A stretch of DNA of 64,000 nt from Siphonobacter sp. SORGH_AS_0500 (lineage in GTDB: Bacteria; Bacteroidota; Bacteroidia; Cytophagales; Spirosomataceae), in the NCBI RefSeq assembly GCF_002838835.1, contig NZ_NHPP01000003.1:62001-126000 (forward strand), read 5' to 3'. How positions within the stretch are numbered: position 1 is the stretch's first letter; each line of letters opens with the position of its first letter. Shown piece by piece: positions 35,592-44,749 of this stretch. The translations under genes and the position numbers were made by a program. The notes beneath the pieces were generated by a model that made no database searches, was not told the origin of the DNA, and saw only the letters and a program-made list of their open reading frames with translations.

Positions 35592-37079
35592 ATGTATCAC
35601 AAACCCCTTCAACGAAGTATCTTCTTATTATTTTTTTGCAGCTTATGGGTACAGGCACAGGATACTACCAAATATCGCCCTTCAGGAACGTACTTTATTC
35701 AGCTCGCAACCACTGCTCTCTCTACCAGCAATCGCACAGCCTTTTGGTTACAGGCTAATCAATATGGGATTATTCCCTCAACGCCGCAGAATGCTCTACT
35801 TTCAGCCGGGGTATATTATGCCATTCCATTGTCAAAAAAATGGACTATTGATGCTGCGATAGCAGGTGTAGGTCAAAGTAATAATCCTGATTACAAGGGA
35901 ATTATTTCAGAAGGATACCTGCGATTGAAGTTCAAGAAATGGGAACTGTACGGCGGACGTAAGCGGGAGTACATAGGGTTGTCAGATACACTGCTAGGGA
36001 TGGGCTCCATGGTTTCTTCCACGAATGCCTTACCTATTCCACAGGTTCGATTTGGGACGTACGACTTTATACCCATTATTGGAAAGTGGTTTTGGGTAAA
36101 AGGGTATTGGGTTCATGGCTGGTTTGAGAATAGCCGCCCTTTTGTTAAAAACGCCCTCCTGCATCAGAAAGGATTGTACGTAAGATTAGGCGGAAACAAG
36201 TCCCCCCTCGTTTTACACGCCGGAGTTAACCATTCAGTACAATGGGGAGGGTACGCCGAAACATTCAGGCAAGATAACGGTGCCATGTCCCGCTATGGCT
36301 ACTATGAGAATTCATGGCTGGGGTATCGTGGGGTTGTTAGCGGGATGAGTATGGCCGAGTACGCCGTTGCTCATCCCGGTCGGGTTATTGTTTTTGACCA
36401 AAATCGCGTTGGTAATCATCTGGGCACGATTGATTTAGGCCTACAGGTCAGATTCAAAGCATTTGATTTGTTTGCCTATCGGCAGATCATGTTTGAAGAT
36501 GGCTCTTTATTTTATCGGCTACAGGCCGCCGATAGCTTCAACGGACTTCGCTGGCTTAATAAAAAACGATCTGATCCTGCGTTTTACCTGAGTCGAGTTA
36601 CTGTAGAATTTCTGAGCACGATTGATCAGGGTGGAGCTGAATTTATGGATACGGATCCCAGAAAACGGGGGCGAGATAATTACTTCAATAACAGTCAGTA
36701 TCAGGATGGCTGGATGTATTTTGGAAGAACACTTGGCACTCCATTTATCATTCCTGACAGTGAGCTAAAGAAAAGCGTGCGAAAAAATGCCCTGGGTTTC
36801 ACCAATAATCGGGTAGAGGTAGGGCACCTGGGACTAGCGGGTCGGATTCATCGGAGAACCTCTTGGGAGTTAAAGCTTTCGGCCAGCCGGAATTACGGTA
36901 CCTACATCATGCCTTATTATAAAACCCTAGACCAGTTTTCAGGATATTTACGCATCGGAACGCAGCTTAAATGGCTGAAAGGAGGAGAACTTAGCGGAGC
37001 TGTCGCCTATGATGACGGACGAATTCTGGATTCTACGTTAGGCGGATTTGTTAGTTTTCGTAAAACAGGGACTTTCTAA
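35592..37079 (+). CDS. Wzi-family outer-membrane protein (tandem copy 2)
   Basis: A 495-residue paralogue of the preceding gene. The signal peptide ends near WVQAQ. It shares ATTALSTSNRTAFWLQ, ELYGGRKREYIGLSDT, EFLSTIDQGG and NNSQYQDGWMYFGRT with its neighbour, while loops between the strands differ. The pair clearly arose by tandem duplication. Predicted function is surface polysaccharide binding or export. No capsule export or glycosyltransferase genes lie next to it. Confidence 0.87.
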   Translation: MYHKPLQRSIFLLFFCSLWVQAQDTTKYRPSGTYFIQLATTALSTSNRTAFWLQANQYGIIPSTPQNALLSAGVYYAIPLSKKWTIDAAIAGVGQSNNPDYKGIISEGYLRLKFKKWELYGGRKREYIGLSDTLLGMGSMVSSTNALPIPQVRFGTYDFIPIIGKWFWVKGYWVHGWFENSRPFVKNALLHQKGLYVRLGGNKSPLVLHAGVNHSVQWGGYAETFRQDNGAMSRYGYYENSWLGYRGVVSGMSMAEYAVAHPGRVIVFDQNRVGNHLGTIDLGLQVRFKAFDLFAYRQIMFEDGSLFYRLQAADSFNGLRWLNKKRSDPAFYLSRVTVEFLSTIDQGGAEFMDTDPRKRGRDNYFNNSQYQDGWMYFGRTLGTPFIIPDSELKKSVRKNALGFTNNRVEVGHLGLAGRIHRRTSWELKLSASRNYGTYIMPYYKTLDQFSGYLRIGTQLKWLKGGELSGAVAYDDGRILDSTLGGFVSFRKTGTF

Positions 37080-37084
37080 TGAGA

Positions 37085-37112
37085 AGAGCGAAGAAATAGA
37101 ATTCTTCGCTCT
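37085..37112 (+). terminator. Hairpin after the second Wzi-family gene
   Basis: AGAGCGAAGAA and its perfect complement are separated by ATAGAA, starting six bases after the stop. No T-run follows, so termination may be partial. Confidence 0.5.
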
Positions 37113-37147
37113 ACATTGGTTAAAATGAGTTTACCCCTTTACACTGT

Positions 37148-37207
37148 TAATCAATGCTTTTGTTTTCCTTGGGTAGAGACGCGACTTCATCGCGTCTGGG
37201 TAGAGGC
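37148..37207 (+). repeat. 60-bp direct repeat carrying the AGACGCGA/TCGCGTCT palindrome, copy 1
   Basis: It runs from TAATCAATGCTTTTG to GGGTAGAGGC and contains the hairpin AGACGCGA-CTTCA-TCGCGTCT. Copy 2 at 37345-37404 differs at one base. A reverse-oriented hairpin lies between them at ~37272-37300. Confidence 0.75.
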
Positions 37208-37303
37208 GATATTATTACATTAGTTGGATGAAAAGGCATTTTCATTATCCCTATAGTACTTTCATCTCCCAGCTAGACGCGATGAAGTCGCGTCTCTACT
37301 TGG

Positions 37304-37339
37304 GAAAAGGGACGGCCTCGTTTGGAGCCGTCCCTTTTC
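37304..37339. terminator. Hairpin GAAAAGGGACGGC/GCCGTCCCTTTTC
   Basis: A perfect 13-bp stem with flanking A and T runs inside the repeat region. It could end transcripts from either side or be part of the repeat structure. Confidence 0.5.
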
Positions 37340-37344
37340 GTTAC

Positions 37345-37404
37345 TAATCAATGCTTTTGTTTTCCTTGGGTAGAGACGCGACTTTATCGCGTCTGGGTAG
37401 AGGC
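37345..37404 (+). repeat. 60-bp direct repeat carrying the AGACGCGA/TCGCGTCT palindrome, copy 2
   Basis: It is 59 of 60 identical to copy 1 (a C to T change in the loop). The block between the Wzi-family gene and ftsE (37080-37433) is made almost entirely of these repeats and hairpins. Confidence 0.75.
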
Positions 37405-37433
37405 AGTTTTACTACTACTTACACTCTTCTCAT

Positions 37434-38140
37434 TTAGCTACCTACGTAATCATTCCGTTCAAAAACCCGGTTATTTTCACAACGTAGCATTCGCTGCGGA
37501 AACTTGCGAATCAGGTCAAAGTCGTGCGTAGCCATCAATACCGACATGCCCGATTTATTAATGGAAAGAAATAAACGCATGATTCTTCCGAAACTTCCGG
37601 GTCGAGGTTACCTGTAGGTTCATCGGCCAGTAAAATCTCAGGATCATTCAGCAGGGCCCGGGCAATGCCTACACGTTGCTGCTCGCCACCGGAAAGCTGA
37701 TAGGGCATTTTATTCATGGAACTACTAAGACCTACCCGAATCAATACTTCGGCTATCCTGGTTTTCATTTTCATAGAATCCGTCCATCCCGTAGCTTTCA
37801 GCACAAACTCCAGATTTTGAGTGATGTTACGATCCATGAATAACTGAAAATCCTGGAAAACGATGCCTAATTTCCGACGTAAAAAAGGGATATTCGACCG
37901 ACGGATGGAATTAAGCTCATACCCGGCAATCTGAGCTGAACCCTTCGTCAGGGGTAAGTCCGCATAAAGCGTTTTTAGTAAAGAACTTTTGCCACTGCCC
38001 GTTCTTCCAATCATATACACAAACTCGCCCTTACCAATGGCGAAGTTCACATTCTCCAGGATAAGCTTATTTCCCGCCTGGTAAATGTCCGCATTAATGA
38101 CCTGAACAATGGGTTGATTCGTAAACGCTGTATTAATCAT
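37434..38140 (-). CDS. ftsE: FtsE-type ABC transporter ATP-binding protein (frameshifted)
   Basis: The first ~185 codons give an ABC ATPase: Walker [17 protein letters not shown]-loop [10 protein letters not shown], signature [16 protein letters not shown], Walker [14 protein letters not shown]. After EVSEE the frame breaks and ends early (stop at ~37535), while the correct continuation is in another frame: [20 protein letters not shown] with the H-loop His, and an end near 37434. Adding one A (minus strand) at the AA of 37583-37584 yields a ~235-residue protein. This is the FtsE-like type of cell-division ATPase common in Bacteroidota, which with FtsX regulates peptidoglycan hydrolases. No ftsX is adjacent. 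Confidence 0.82.
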
Positions 38141-38220
38141 ACACTAGTTTTTCAGTTTACTGTTTTCAGTCTTCGGTTTAGCTTGTAAACGAAAAATGAA
38201 ACCGTTCCAGTTTGGGGGAA

Positions 38221-38228
38221 CAAATGTA
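38221..38228 (-). promoter_or_regulatory. Putative -7 promoter element (TACATTTG) for ftsE
   Basis: On the minus strand it matches TAnnTTTG and lies about 80 bases before the ftsE start. Confidence 0.4.
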
Positions 38229-38510
38229 AGGTACTTTTAAAACAAACATTCAGACAAATAGTTTGCAAATTAAATACTGCGTCACTTTAACAAAAGTCAA
38301 AAGAATCGAATTTGACTCAATTCCGATAGCCCGCTTTGGAAAGCTCGTAGATACAGGCTAATTTTGTATGAAAATAAGTTACCCGTAATCGATTAGTTTA
38401 CTGAGCGTTAGCAGTAATGAGCTGACTATTAACAAGTTTTGTTCACCCTTTTACACCTTTGAAACTAATCGTCTCTATCACTTTTTATTGTTAGGTCTTC
38501 GAATTAAGCT
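38229..38510. other. Intergenic region between divergent ftsE and ahcY
   Basis: An AT-rich divergent promoter region. I searched it for a SAH- or SAM-type riboswitch ahead of ahcY and recognised none. No small gene was found. Confidence 0.35.
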
Positions 38511-39823
<1,313 letters not shown>

Positions 39824-39841
39824 TCGTATCGAAATGGATTG

Positions 39842-39885
39842 AAAAGCCAGGCTCTTGTATGAAAGGCCTGGCTTTTCTTTTTTTA
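39842..39885 (+). terminator. Terminator after ahcY
   Basis: AAAAGCCAGGC (39842-39852) and GCCTGGCTTTT (39866-39876) form a perfect stem followed by a long T-rich tract. Confidence 0.85.
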
Positions 39886-39940
39886 TTTGCACTGTGTTTG
39901 TGGTTTTGTGTTAGGTTAATGATTGACTTTTTCCTCCTTC

Positions 39941-41571
39941 ATGAAAAAAATCATAGTTATACTCGGTTGTATGTTTCTGGCTATTTCCAAGGGCTGGTCG
40001 CAGGTATCACCGGAGGAAAATTTGCGGGCGAATCTGAATCAATTTCGTAGTAATTATGATGTAACTTACTATGAGCTTGAGGTAAAGGTTATACCTCAGA
40101 CACAGTCGCTGGAAGGTACCGTAACGATGCATTTTCAGACACTCGAAAACCTTCTTCGCTTGCAGGTAGATCTGGATCAGAATCTGGAGGTTTCTACGAT
40201 TACTTACCAAAAACACAAGCTAGCATTCAAGCGGCAGGATCGAGCTATTTTCGTTGATTTTCTGGAACCAATTCCCAAAGGAGAGCTAGCCTCGATTCGG
40301 ATTGAGTATAAAGGTCGGCCTCCAATGACCCAGAACGCTCCTCAACAGGGCGGCTTCGACTGGCGGCAAAACCTATCGGGAAAAGACTGGATTGCCGTTT
40401 CTCCCCAGCAAACCGGAGGGAGTGGGTGGTGGCCCTGTAAGGATCATATTTCCGATCAGGCGGATTCCATGCGTATTAAAATAGCGGTTCCGAAGGAGTT
40501 AATAGCCGTTTCGAATGGCCGATTAACCAGCGTACTGAAAAATCGTTCGGATGGTTTCTGGTCGTATCAGTGGAAGGTGAGTGAGCCCATTCAGACGACG
40601 AATGTTATGCTGAGTATCAGCAATTACGTTCTCATCAAAGATACCTACGAGTCCGATGAATACGGAAATCTGGAGTTGAGTTACTACGTCTTACCCACTA
40701 ACGAAGCCAAAGCCAGAGCTCACTTCAAGCAGGTAAAAACCATCTTACGAACGTACGAGCGGATTCTGGGAAAGTATCCTTTCTGGCGGGACGGATATAC
40801 GGTTGTTGATACTCCGTTTCAGGGCGTCTATGCACACGGACTTATTCCTTACGCCAATTTTACCGGAATATTCCCGAACAAAACGTGGATTATACCCTGC
40901 TACACGGCACGGCTTCTCAGTATTTTGGTAATAGCATCAGCAATGAAAACGAGGCAGCTTTGTGGATTCCCGAAGCTTTTTCTACTTACGCGGAAGCCTT
41001 ATTCATCGAACGCCGAAAGAGCTACGTAGATGCTCTGGAATACCTTAAGAAGTACCGAAAGAACATTAAAAATGCGGCTCCGTTGGCGAGCCTTTCCCCA
41101 ACGGTTCAGATCCGTTCTGATCAGGACCCGGCTTATAAAGGAGCCTGGATCATCCATACGCTCCGAAAAATCGTTAACGATGATTCGGCATGGTATGCCC
41201 TTATGCGGGACATTCCCCAGCATTTTGCTCACCAGCTTATCACCAACGAAGCATTGGTACGCTATCTGAATCAGCAATCAGGGATCGACTGTACCCCTTT
41301 CTTCAATCATTACCTGTTTCAACTTGACCCGCCAGTGTTTGAGTTTATGGCGGTGGACAACCCCAGACGTTACAAGTTGACATACCGCTGGCGTTCGCGG
41401 GTACCGGGCTTTAAAATGCCGATGCGGGTAACCTTTGGCGATCGTTACCAAACGTTATACCCCACTCAGGAGTGGCAAACCATCACTTTACCCAAGCAGG
41501 ATGGGCAGAAGTTTGTACTGGATATGGATCGGTTTTACGTGTTTGGAAATCACTTACCCCTGCCTGACTGA
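39941..41571 (+). CDS. M1 aminopeptidase homologue lacking catalytic residues (frameshifted)
   Basis: The product would be ~543 residues. A signal peptide starts at MKKIIVILGCMFLAIS and ends near GWSQ; an upstream TTG is unlikely. The N-terminal M1 beta-domain (DVTYYELEVKVIPQTQSLEG) and the catalytic-domain scaffold are clear. The frame breaks at the AAAA of 40880-40883; a fifth A gives PNKNVDYTLLHGTASQYFGN in one chain. The zinc motif HExxH reads HGTAS (40903-40917): first His kept, catalytic Glu and second His gone, while the third ligand Glu lies exactly 18 residues on (WIPEAF). The GxMEN-type substrate motif reads GVYAH. I infer an exported pseudo-peptidase, perhaps a binding or scaffold protein. 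Confidence 0.8.
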
Positions 41572-41620
41572 AGTTGGTACGGGATTTTCGAGCTTCCAGG
41601 GAAACTAAAGAAATACAGTT

Positions 41621-42127
41621 ATGGCTGAAGTAAAAGAGTTATCCCAAAGCGAACAGATCGCCTTACTTAAAGATAAAATCAAAGAAGTGAAAGTGGCGAT
41701 GTTAACCACCTTCAACGACGAGGAGGGGTTACGTAGCCGTCCCATGGCAACTACCGAAATGGAAGAGGATGGGACCTTATGGTTTTTTACGAAAGAACAT
41801 TCCCGCAAAACGGACGAGGTCGAGCAGGATCATCGGGTAAGCGTATCCTACGCTGATCCCAACAGTAATACATACGTGAGCGTACAGGGACGGGCCAAAG
41901 TGGTTACGGACAAAGCAAAACTGGAAGAGCTTTACTCGCCGGTCCTGAAAGCCTGGTTCCCCGATGGTATAGATGACCCTGAGTTAGCTCTGCTGAAAGT
42001 AAATGTGGAAGAAGCTGAGTTCTGGGACAGTTCTTCCAACAAGCTGGTGAACGGTTTCCGAATGCTGAAAGCCGCCATCACCGGTACTAAATTTGAAAGT
42101 GGTCAGCACGGAACAGTAACTTTATAA
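41621..42127 (+). CDS. Pyridoxamine 5'-phosphate oxidase-fold protein (general stress protein 26-like)
   Basis: A 168-residue split-barrel flavin-binding-type protein. Visible are the N-terminal helix (SEQIALLKDKIKEVKVAML), the core strands with EGLRSRPMATTEM and TLWFFTKEHSRKTDEV, and YVSVQGRAKVV. The proteins of this branch bind FMN or FAD and are linked to stress but rarely have proven oxidase activity. It stands alone and converges on the signalling cluster. Confidence 0.88.
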   Translation: MAEVKELSQSEQIALLKDKIKEVKVAMLTTFNDEEGLRSRPMATTEMEEDGTLWFFTKEHSRKTDEVEQDHRVSVSYADPNSNTYVSVQGRAKVVTDKAKLEELYSPVLKAWFPDGIDDPELALLKVNVEEAEFWDSSSNKLVNGFRMLKAAITGTKFESGQHGTVTL

Positions 42128-42137
42128 AGTATGTAGC

Positions 42138-42170
42138 AAAGAGATCTGGTTACCAATCAGATCTCTTTTT
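42138..42170. terminator. Terminator between the PNPOx-fold gene and the signalling cluster
   Basis: AGAGATCTG and CAGATCTCT pair across a GTTACCAAT loop, with five Ts on the plus side. It serves two convergent transcripts. Confidence 0.75.
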
Positions 42171-42171
42171 A

Positions 42172-43287
42172 TTACTTGTACCAATCAAAGTAGAAAGTGC
42201 TGCCAACGCCGGGGGTGGATTCGAGCCGGAATTTTCCGCCTTGTTCTTCCACTAACACTTTTAATATATTTAAGCCAACCCCTGTTTTGACGTCGCCCGT
42301 TTGCGAAGGCGTATCGTTGACGCCAAATAACTCGAAAAGACTATCTTGGCCTTCCTGCGTAATACCCGGACCGTTGTCCCTGACGTAAAATTCATAAGCA
42401 TTAGGCATCTCGTGGCAACCCACCTCTACCAGTCCTTCGGCCTTATCATTATACTTGATTGCATTACTGATCAGATTCTGAAATACCTGCTGTAACTTCA
42501 GTTTCCGGGTAAAGAAAGTAGGCATTTCACCTTGGATGTTGGTCTTGATGGTTCGGGGAGGGAATAGCAATTTGAAAATCTGCTCTACCATTTCCTGCAC
42601 ATTGACCTCTTCAACGGTTTGCTCAGCCAAGCTTTTTCGGGAATAATCCAGAATTTCAGTAATCATGTTTGAAAGGTGATAGGTCGCCTTTTGGGACATG
42701 TCCATGTATTCCCGAAACTCTTCCTTACTCAAACTTCCGTCCTCGTATTGCATTTCCAGTAAAGAAAGCATACTGATAATGCCGTTCAGGGGGGACTTGA
42801 GGTCGTGAGCCACAATGTAGACGAAATTCTCTAGTTGCTTATTGGTTCGGCGAAGGGCATCCGCTGTGTTTTTCAGCTGATTCTGGTACCGGTATAACTT
42901 TTCGAAGACACTGACTTTGGCCTGGGTTACACGAATGTCAAGGGGTTTCTGGAGGTAATCAACTGCTCCCTCCCCGTACCCTTTCAGGACGTATTGCTGC
43001 TCTTTATTGAGAGCGGTAACGAAAATGATGGAAATATCCCGGGTTTTAGGGTTGGATTTCAGGATGCGAGCTACCTCGAATCCATCCATTTCGGGCATTT
43101 GTACGTCCAGCATAATAAGCCCGATCTGGGGGTTACGCAGGACTATTTTCAAAGCCTCATTTCCTGATAAAGCTTTTATAAAAACCCGATTATTCTGTGC
43201 CAACATTTCTTCCAGCGAAATCAGGTTTTCTTCCCGATCATCCACCAGAAGAATGACAAAATCAGTTAAGGAATCGGTATTGGTCAT
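42172..43287 (-). CDS. Response regulator-histidine kinase (REC-HisKA-HATPase)
   Basis: A 371-residue soluble protein: an N-terminal receiver (FVILLVDDREENL, LIMLDVQMPEMDG, YLQKPLD), a linker coiled coil, a HisKA with VYIVAHDLKSPLNGIISML, and a HATPase with NLISNAIKYNDKA, YVRDNGPGI and GVGLNILKVLVEEQGG. The receiver-first layout suggests that it is controlled by phosphorylation from the giant CHASE3 kinase upstream in the same cluster. It is the last gene of a minus-strand unit with cheB and cheR, 16 bases after cheB. Confidence 0.92.
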   Translation of the reverse strand: MTNTDSLTDFVILLVDDREENLISLEEMLAQNNRVFIKALSGNEALKIVLRNPQIGLIMLDVQMPEMDGFEVARILKSNPKTRDISIIFVTALNKEQQYVLKGYGEGAVDYLQKPLDIRVTQAKVSVFEKLYRYQNQLKNTADALRRTNKQLENFVYIVAHDLKSPLNGIISMLSLLEMQYEDGSLSKEEFREYMDMSQKATYHLSNMITEILDYSRKSLAEQTVEEVNVQEMVEQIFKLLFPPRTIKTNIQGEMPTFFTRKLKLQQVFQNLISNAIKYNDKAEGLVEVGCHEMPNAYEFYVRDNGPGITQEGQDSLFELFGVNDTPSQTGDVKTGVGLNILKVLVEEQGGKFRLESTPGVGSTFYFDWYK

Positions 43288-43303
43288 GAGGTAACTTATA
43301 GAT

Positions 43304-43864
43304 TTATATAGAAAAAAGAGAGTTTATAAGCTCCGAAGGCTTCACTAAAGTCGCGTTGGGAACTAACTGGAGGCCTGCCAGGGGCATAGCCGGAAATGAA
43401 CTGAATGCAGGGTTCTGAATAAAGGCCTGACCACCCATTTTAGCCAAATGAGCCAGGCCTTCGGCTCCGTCATGATTAGAGCCACTCAGCAAAATTCCGG
43501 CGGCCCGATGGGCATAGACATCGCCGGCACTTTCAAACGTAGGGTCCAGAGAGGGCCTGCTGTAATGGATGGTTTCCGAATAATCCAGACTAACACTTCG
43601 GTTATCTTCTACCAGTAAATGATAATTCTGAGGAGCCAGATAAACCTGATTCGGTAGAATCAGGTCTTTATCGTTCGGCTCGATAACCTTCGTATGTTTG
43701 TTTAAAATCAGCACCTTATCCATTTCACTGGGGCCGGATTTTTGTCGATGCAGCACCAGTATCAGGGCAAAAGGAAAGGTTTCAGGTAATTGTTCGAGGA
43801 GTTTTAAAACCACCGGAAAACATCCCGCTGAACCGCCTATCTCCGGTAGTATTTTCGTTCTCAA
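43304..43864 (-). CDS. cheB: CheB-type protein-glutamate methylesterase domain protein
   Basis: A 186-residue stand-alone CheB catalytic domain without receiver. The expected triad is visible: Ser in IGGSAGCFPVV, His in LILVLHRQ, Asp in GSNHDGAEGL; YLAPQNYHLLV also fits. The start is a TTG at 43864, since no ATG lies between the CheR stop and the first conserved strand, so the exact start is uncertain. Methylesterases demethylate chemoreceptors, but no receptor gene is in view; together with CheR it likely modifies or modulates the neighbouring kinases. Confidence 0.85.
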   Translation of the reverse strand: MRTKILPEIGGSAGCFPVVLKLLEQLPETFPFALILVLHRQKSGPSEMDKVLILNKHTKVIEPNDKDLILPNQVYLAPQNYHLLVEDNRSVSLDYSETIHYSRPSLDPTFESAGDVYAHRAAGILLSGSNHDGAEGLAHLAKMGGQAFIQNPAFSSFPAMPLAGLQLVPNATLVKPSELINSLFSI

Positions 43865-43879
43865 ATCTACGGACGTTAG

Positions 43880-44707
43880 CTAGCTTTTACGTCTGAAAAT
43901 CTTAGCTTCGTCTTTAATGGTATCAAATTTCGGACGTACATCCATAAATAACAAGGACTCTTTCATCCCCAGGGCCATGTATCCCAGCGGGACCAAACTG
44001 TCGTAAAACAAGTGTAAAACTCTGTTTTGTAAAGTCTTGTTGAAATAAATCAAAACATTTCGACAGCAAATAAGCTGAAATTCATTGAAAACCTGATCGG
44101 TTACCAGATTGTGTTGGGAGAAAAGTACGTTTTTCAACAAACTGGAATCCAGAATAACATGATCGCGTTTAGCTTCATAATAGGACGAAAAATCCTCCGT
44201 TCCGCCCGAGCGTAGGTAGTTCGCCGTGTACTCTTTCAGGGCGTTCAGCGGCATAATGCCCCGGCGGGCTTTTTCAAGATTCGCCGGATTCAGATCCGTT
44301 GCATAAATGCGGGTTCGGTCGAGTAAGCCAGCTTCCTTCAACAGAATCGCCATGGAAAAAACTTCTTCGCCCGTTGCACACCCAGCGTGCCAGATTTTAA
44401 TAATCGGGTAGGAGGCCAGCCGTGGAATCACCGTTTCCCGCAGGGCCTTGTAAAAAATTGGATCCCGAAACATCTCGGTAACATTTACCGTCAGGGTTTG
44501 CAAAAACCAGTTAAAAAACGAAGGTTCGTTTAGTAAATGATGCTGCAAGTCGGAAACGGTTTTCACACTAGCGGCCTGCATGCAATGCTTGACCCGCCGG
44601 GTGAAAGAAGCTCGGGAGTAATCTCCAAAATCATAGCCGTATTGTTCTCGTATAATCTGAATAATATCGTCTATTTGTTCCGGTAGAATATCAATCCATT
44701 CATTCAT
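43880..44707 (-). CDS. cheR: CheR-type methyltransferase
   Basis: A 275-residue SAM-dependent methyltransferase. The N-terminal helical domain has YDFGDYSRASFTRRVKHCM, followed by the SAM site IWHAGCATGEEVFSMAILL, acidic IYATDLN, and LICCRNVLIYFNK. It is of normal length and lacks a pentapeptide-binding or PAS extension. It lies 42 bases after the CHASE3 hybrid kinase and 15 bases before cheB, so the set is one operon. Confidence 0.93.
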   Translation of the reverse strand: MNEWIDILPEQIDDIIQIIREQYGYDFGDYSRASFTRRVKHCMQAASVKTVSDLQHHLLNEPSFFNWFLQTLTVNVTEMFRDPIFYKALRETVIPRLASYPIIKIWHAGCATGEEVFSMAILLKEAGLLDRTRIYATDLNPANLEKARRGIMPLNALKEYTANYLRSGGTEDFSSYYEAKRDHVILDSSLLKNVLFSQHNLVTDQVFNEFQLICCRNVLIYFNKTLQNRVLHLFYDSLVPLGYMALGMKESLLFMDVRPKFDTIKDEAKIFRRKS

Positions 44708-44749
44708 AAATCGCTTTGGCTAATGCTTTTTCACAAGCCAACAGCTGGG

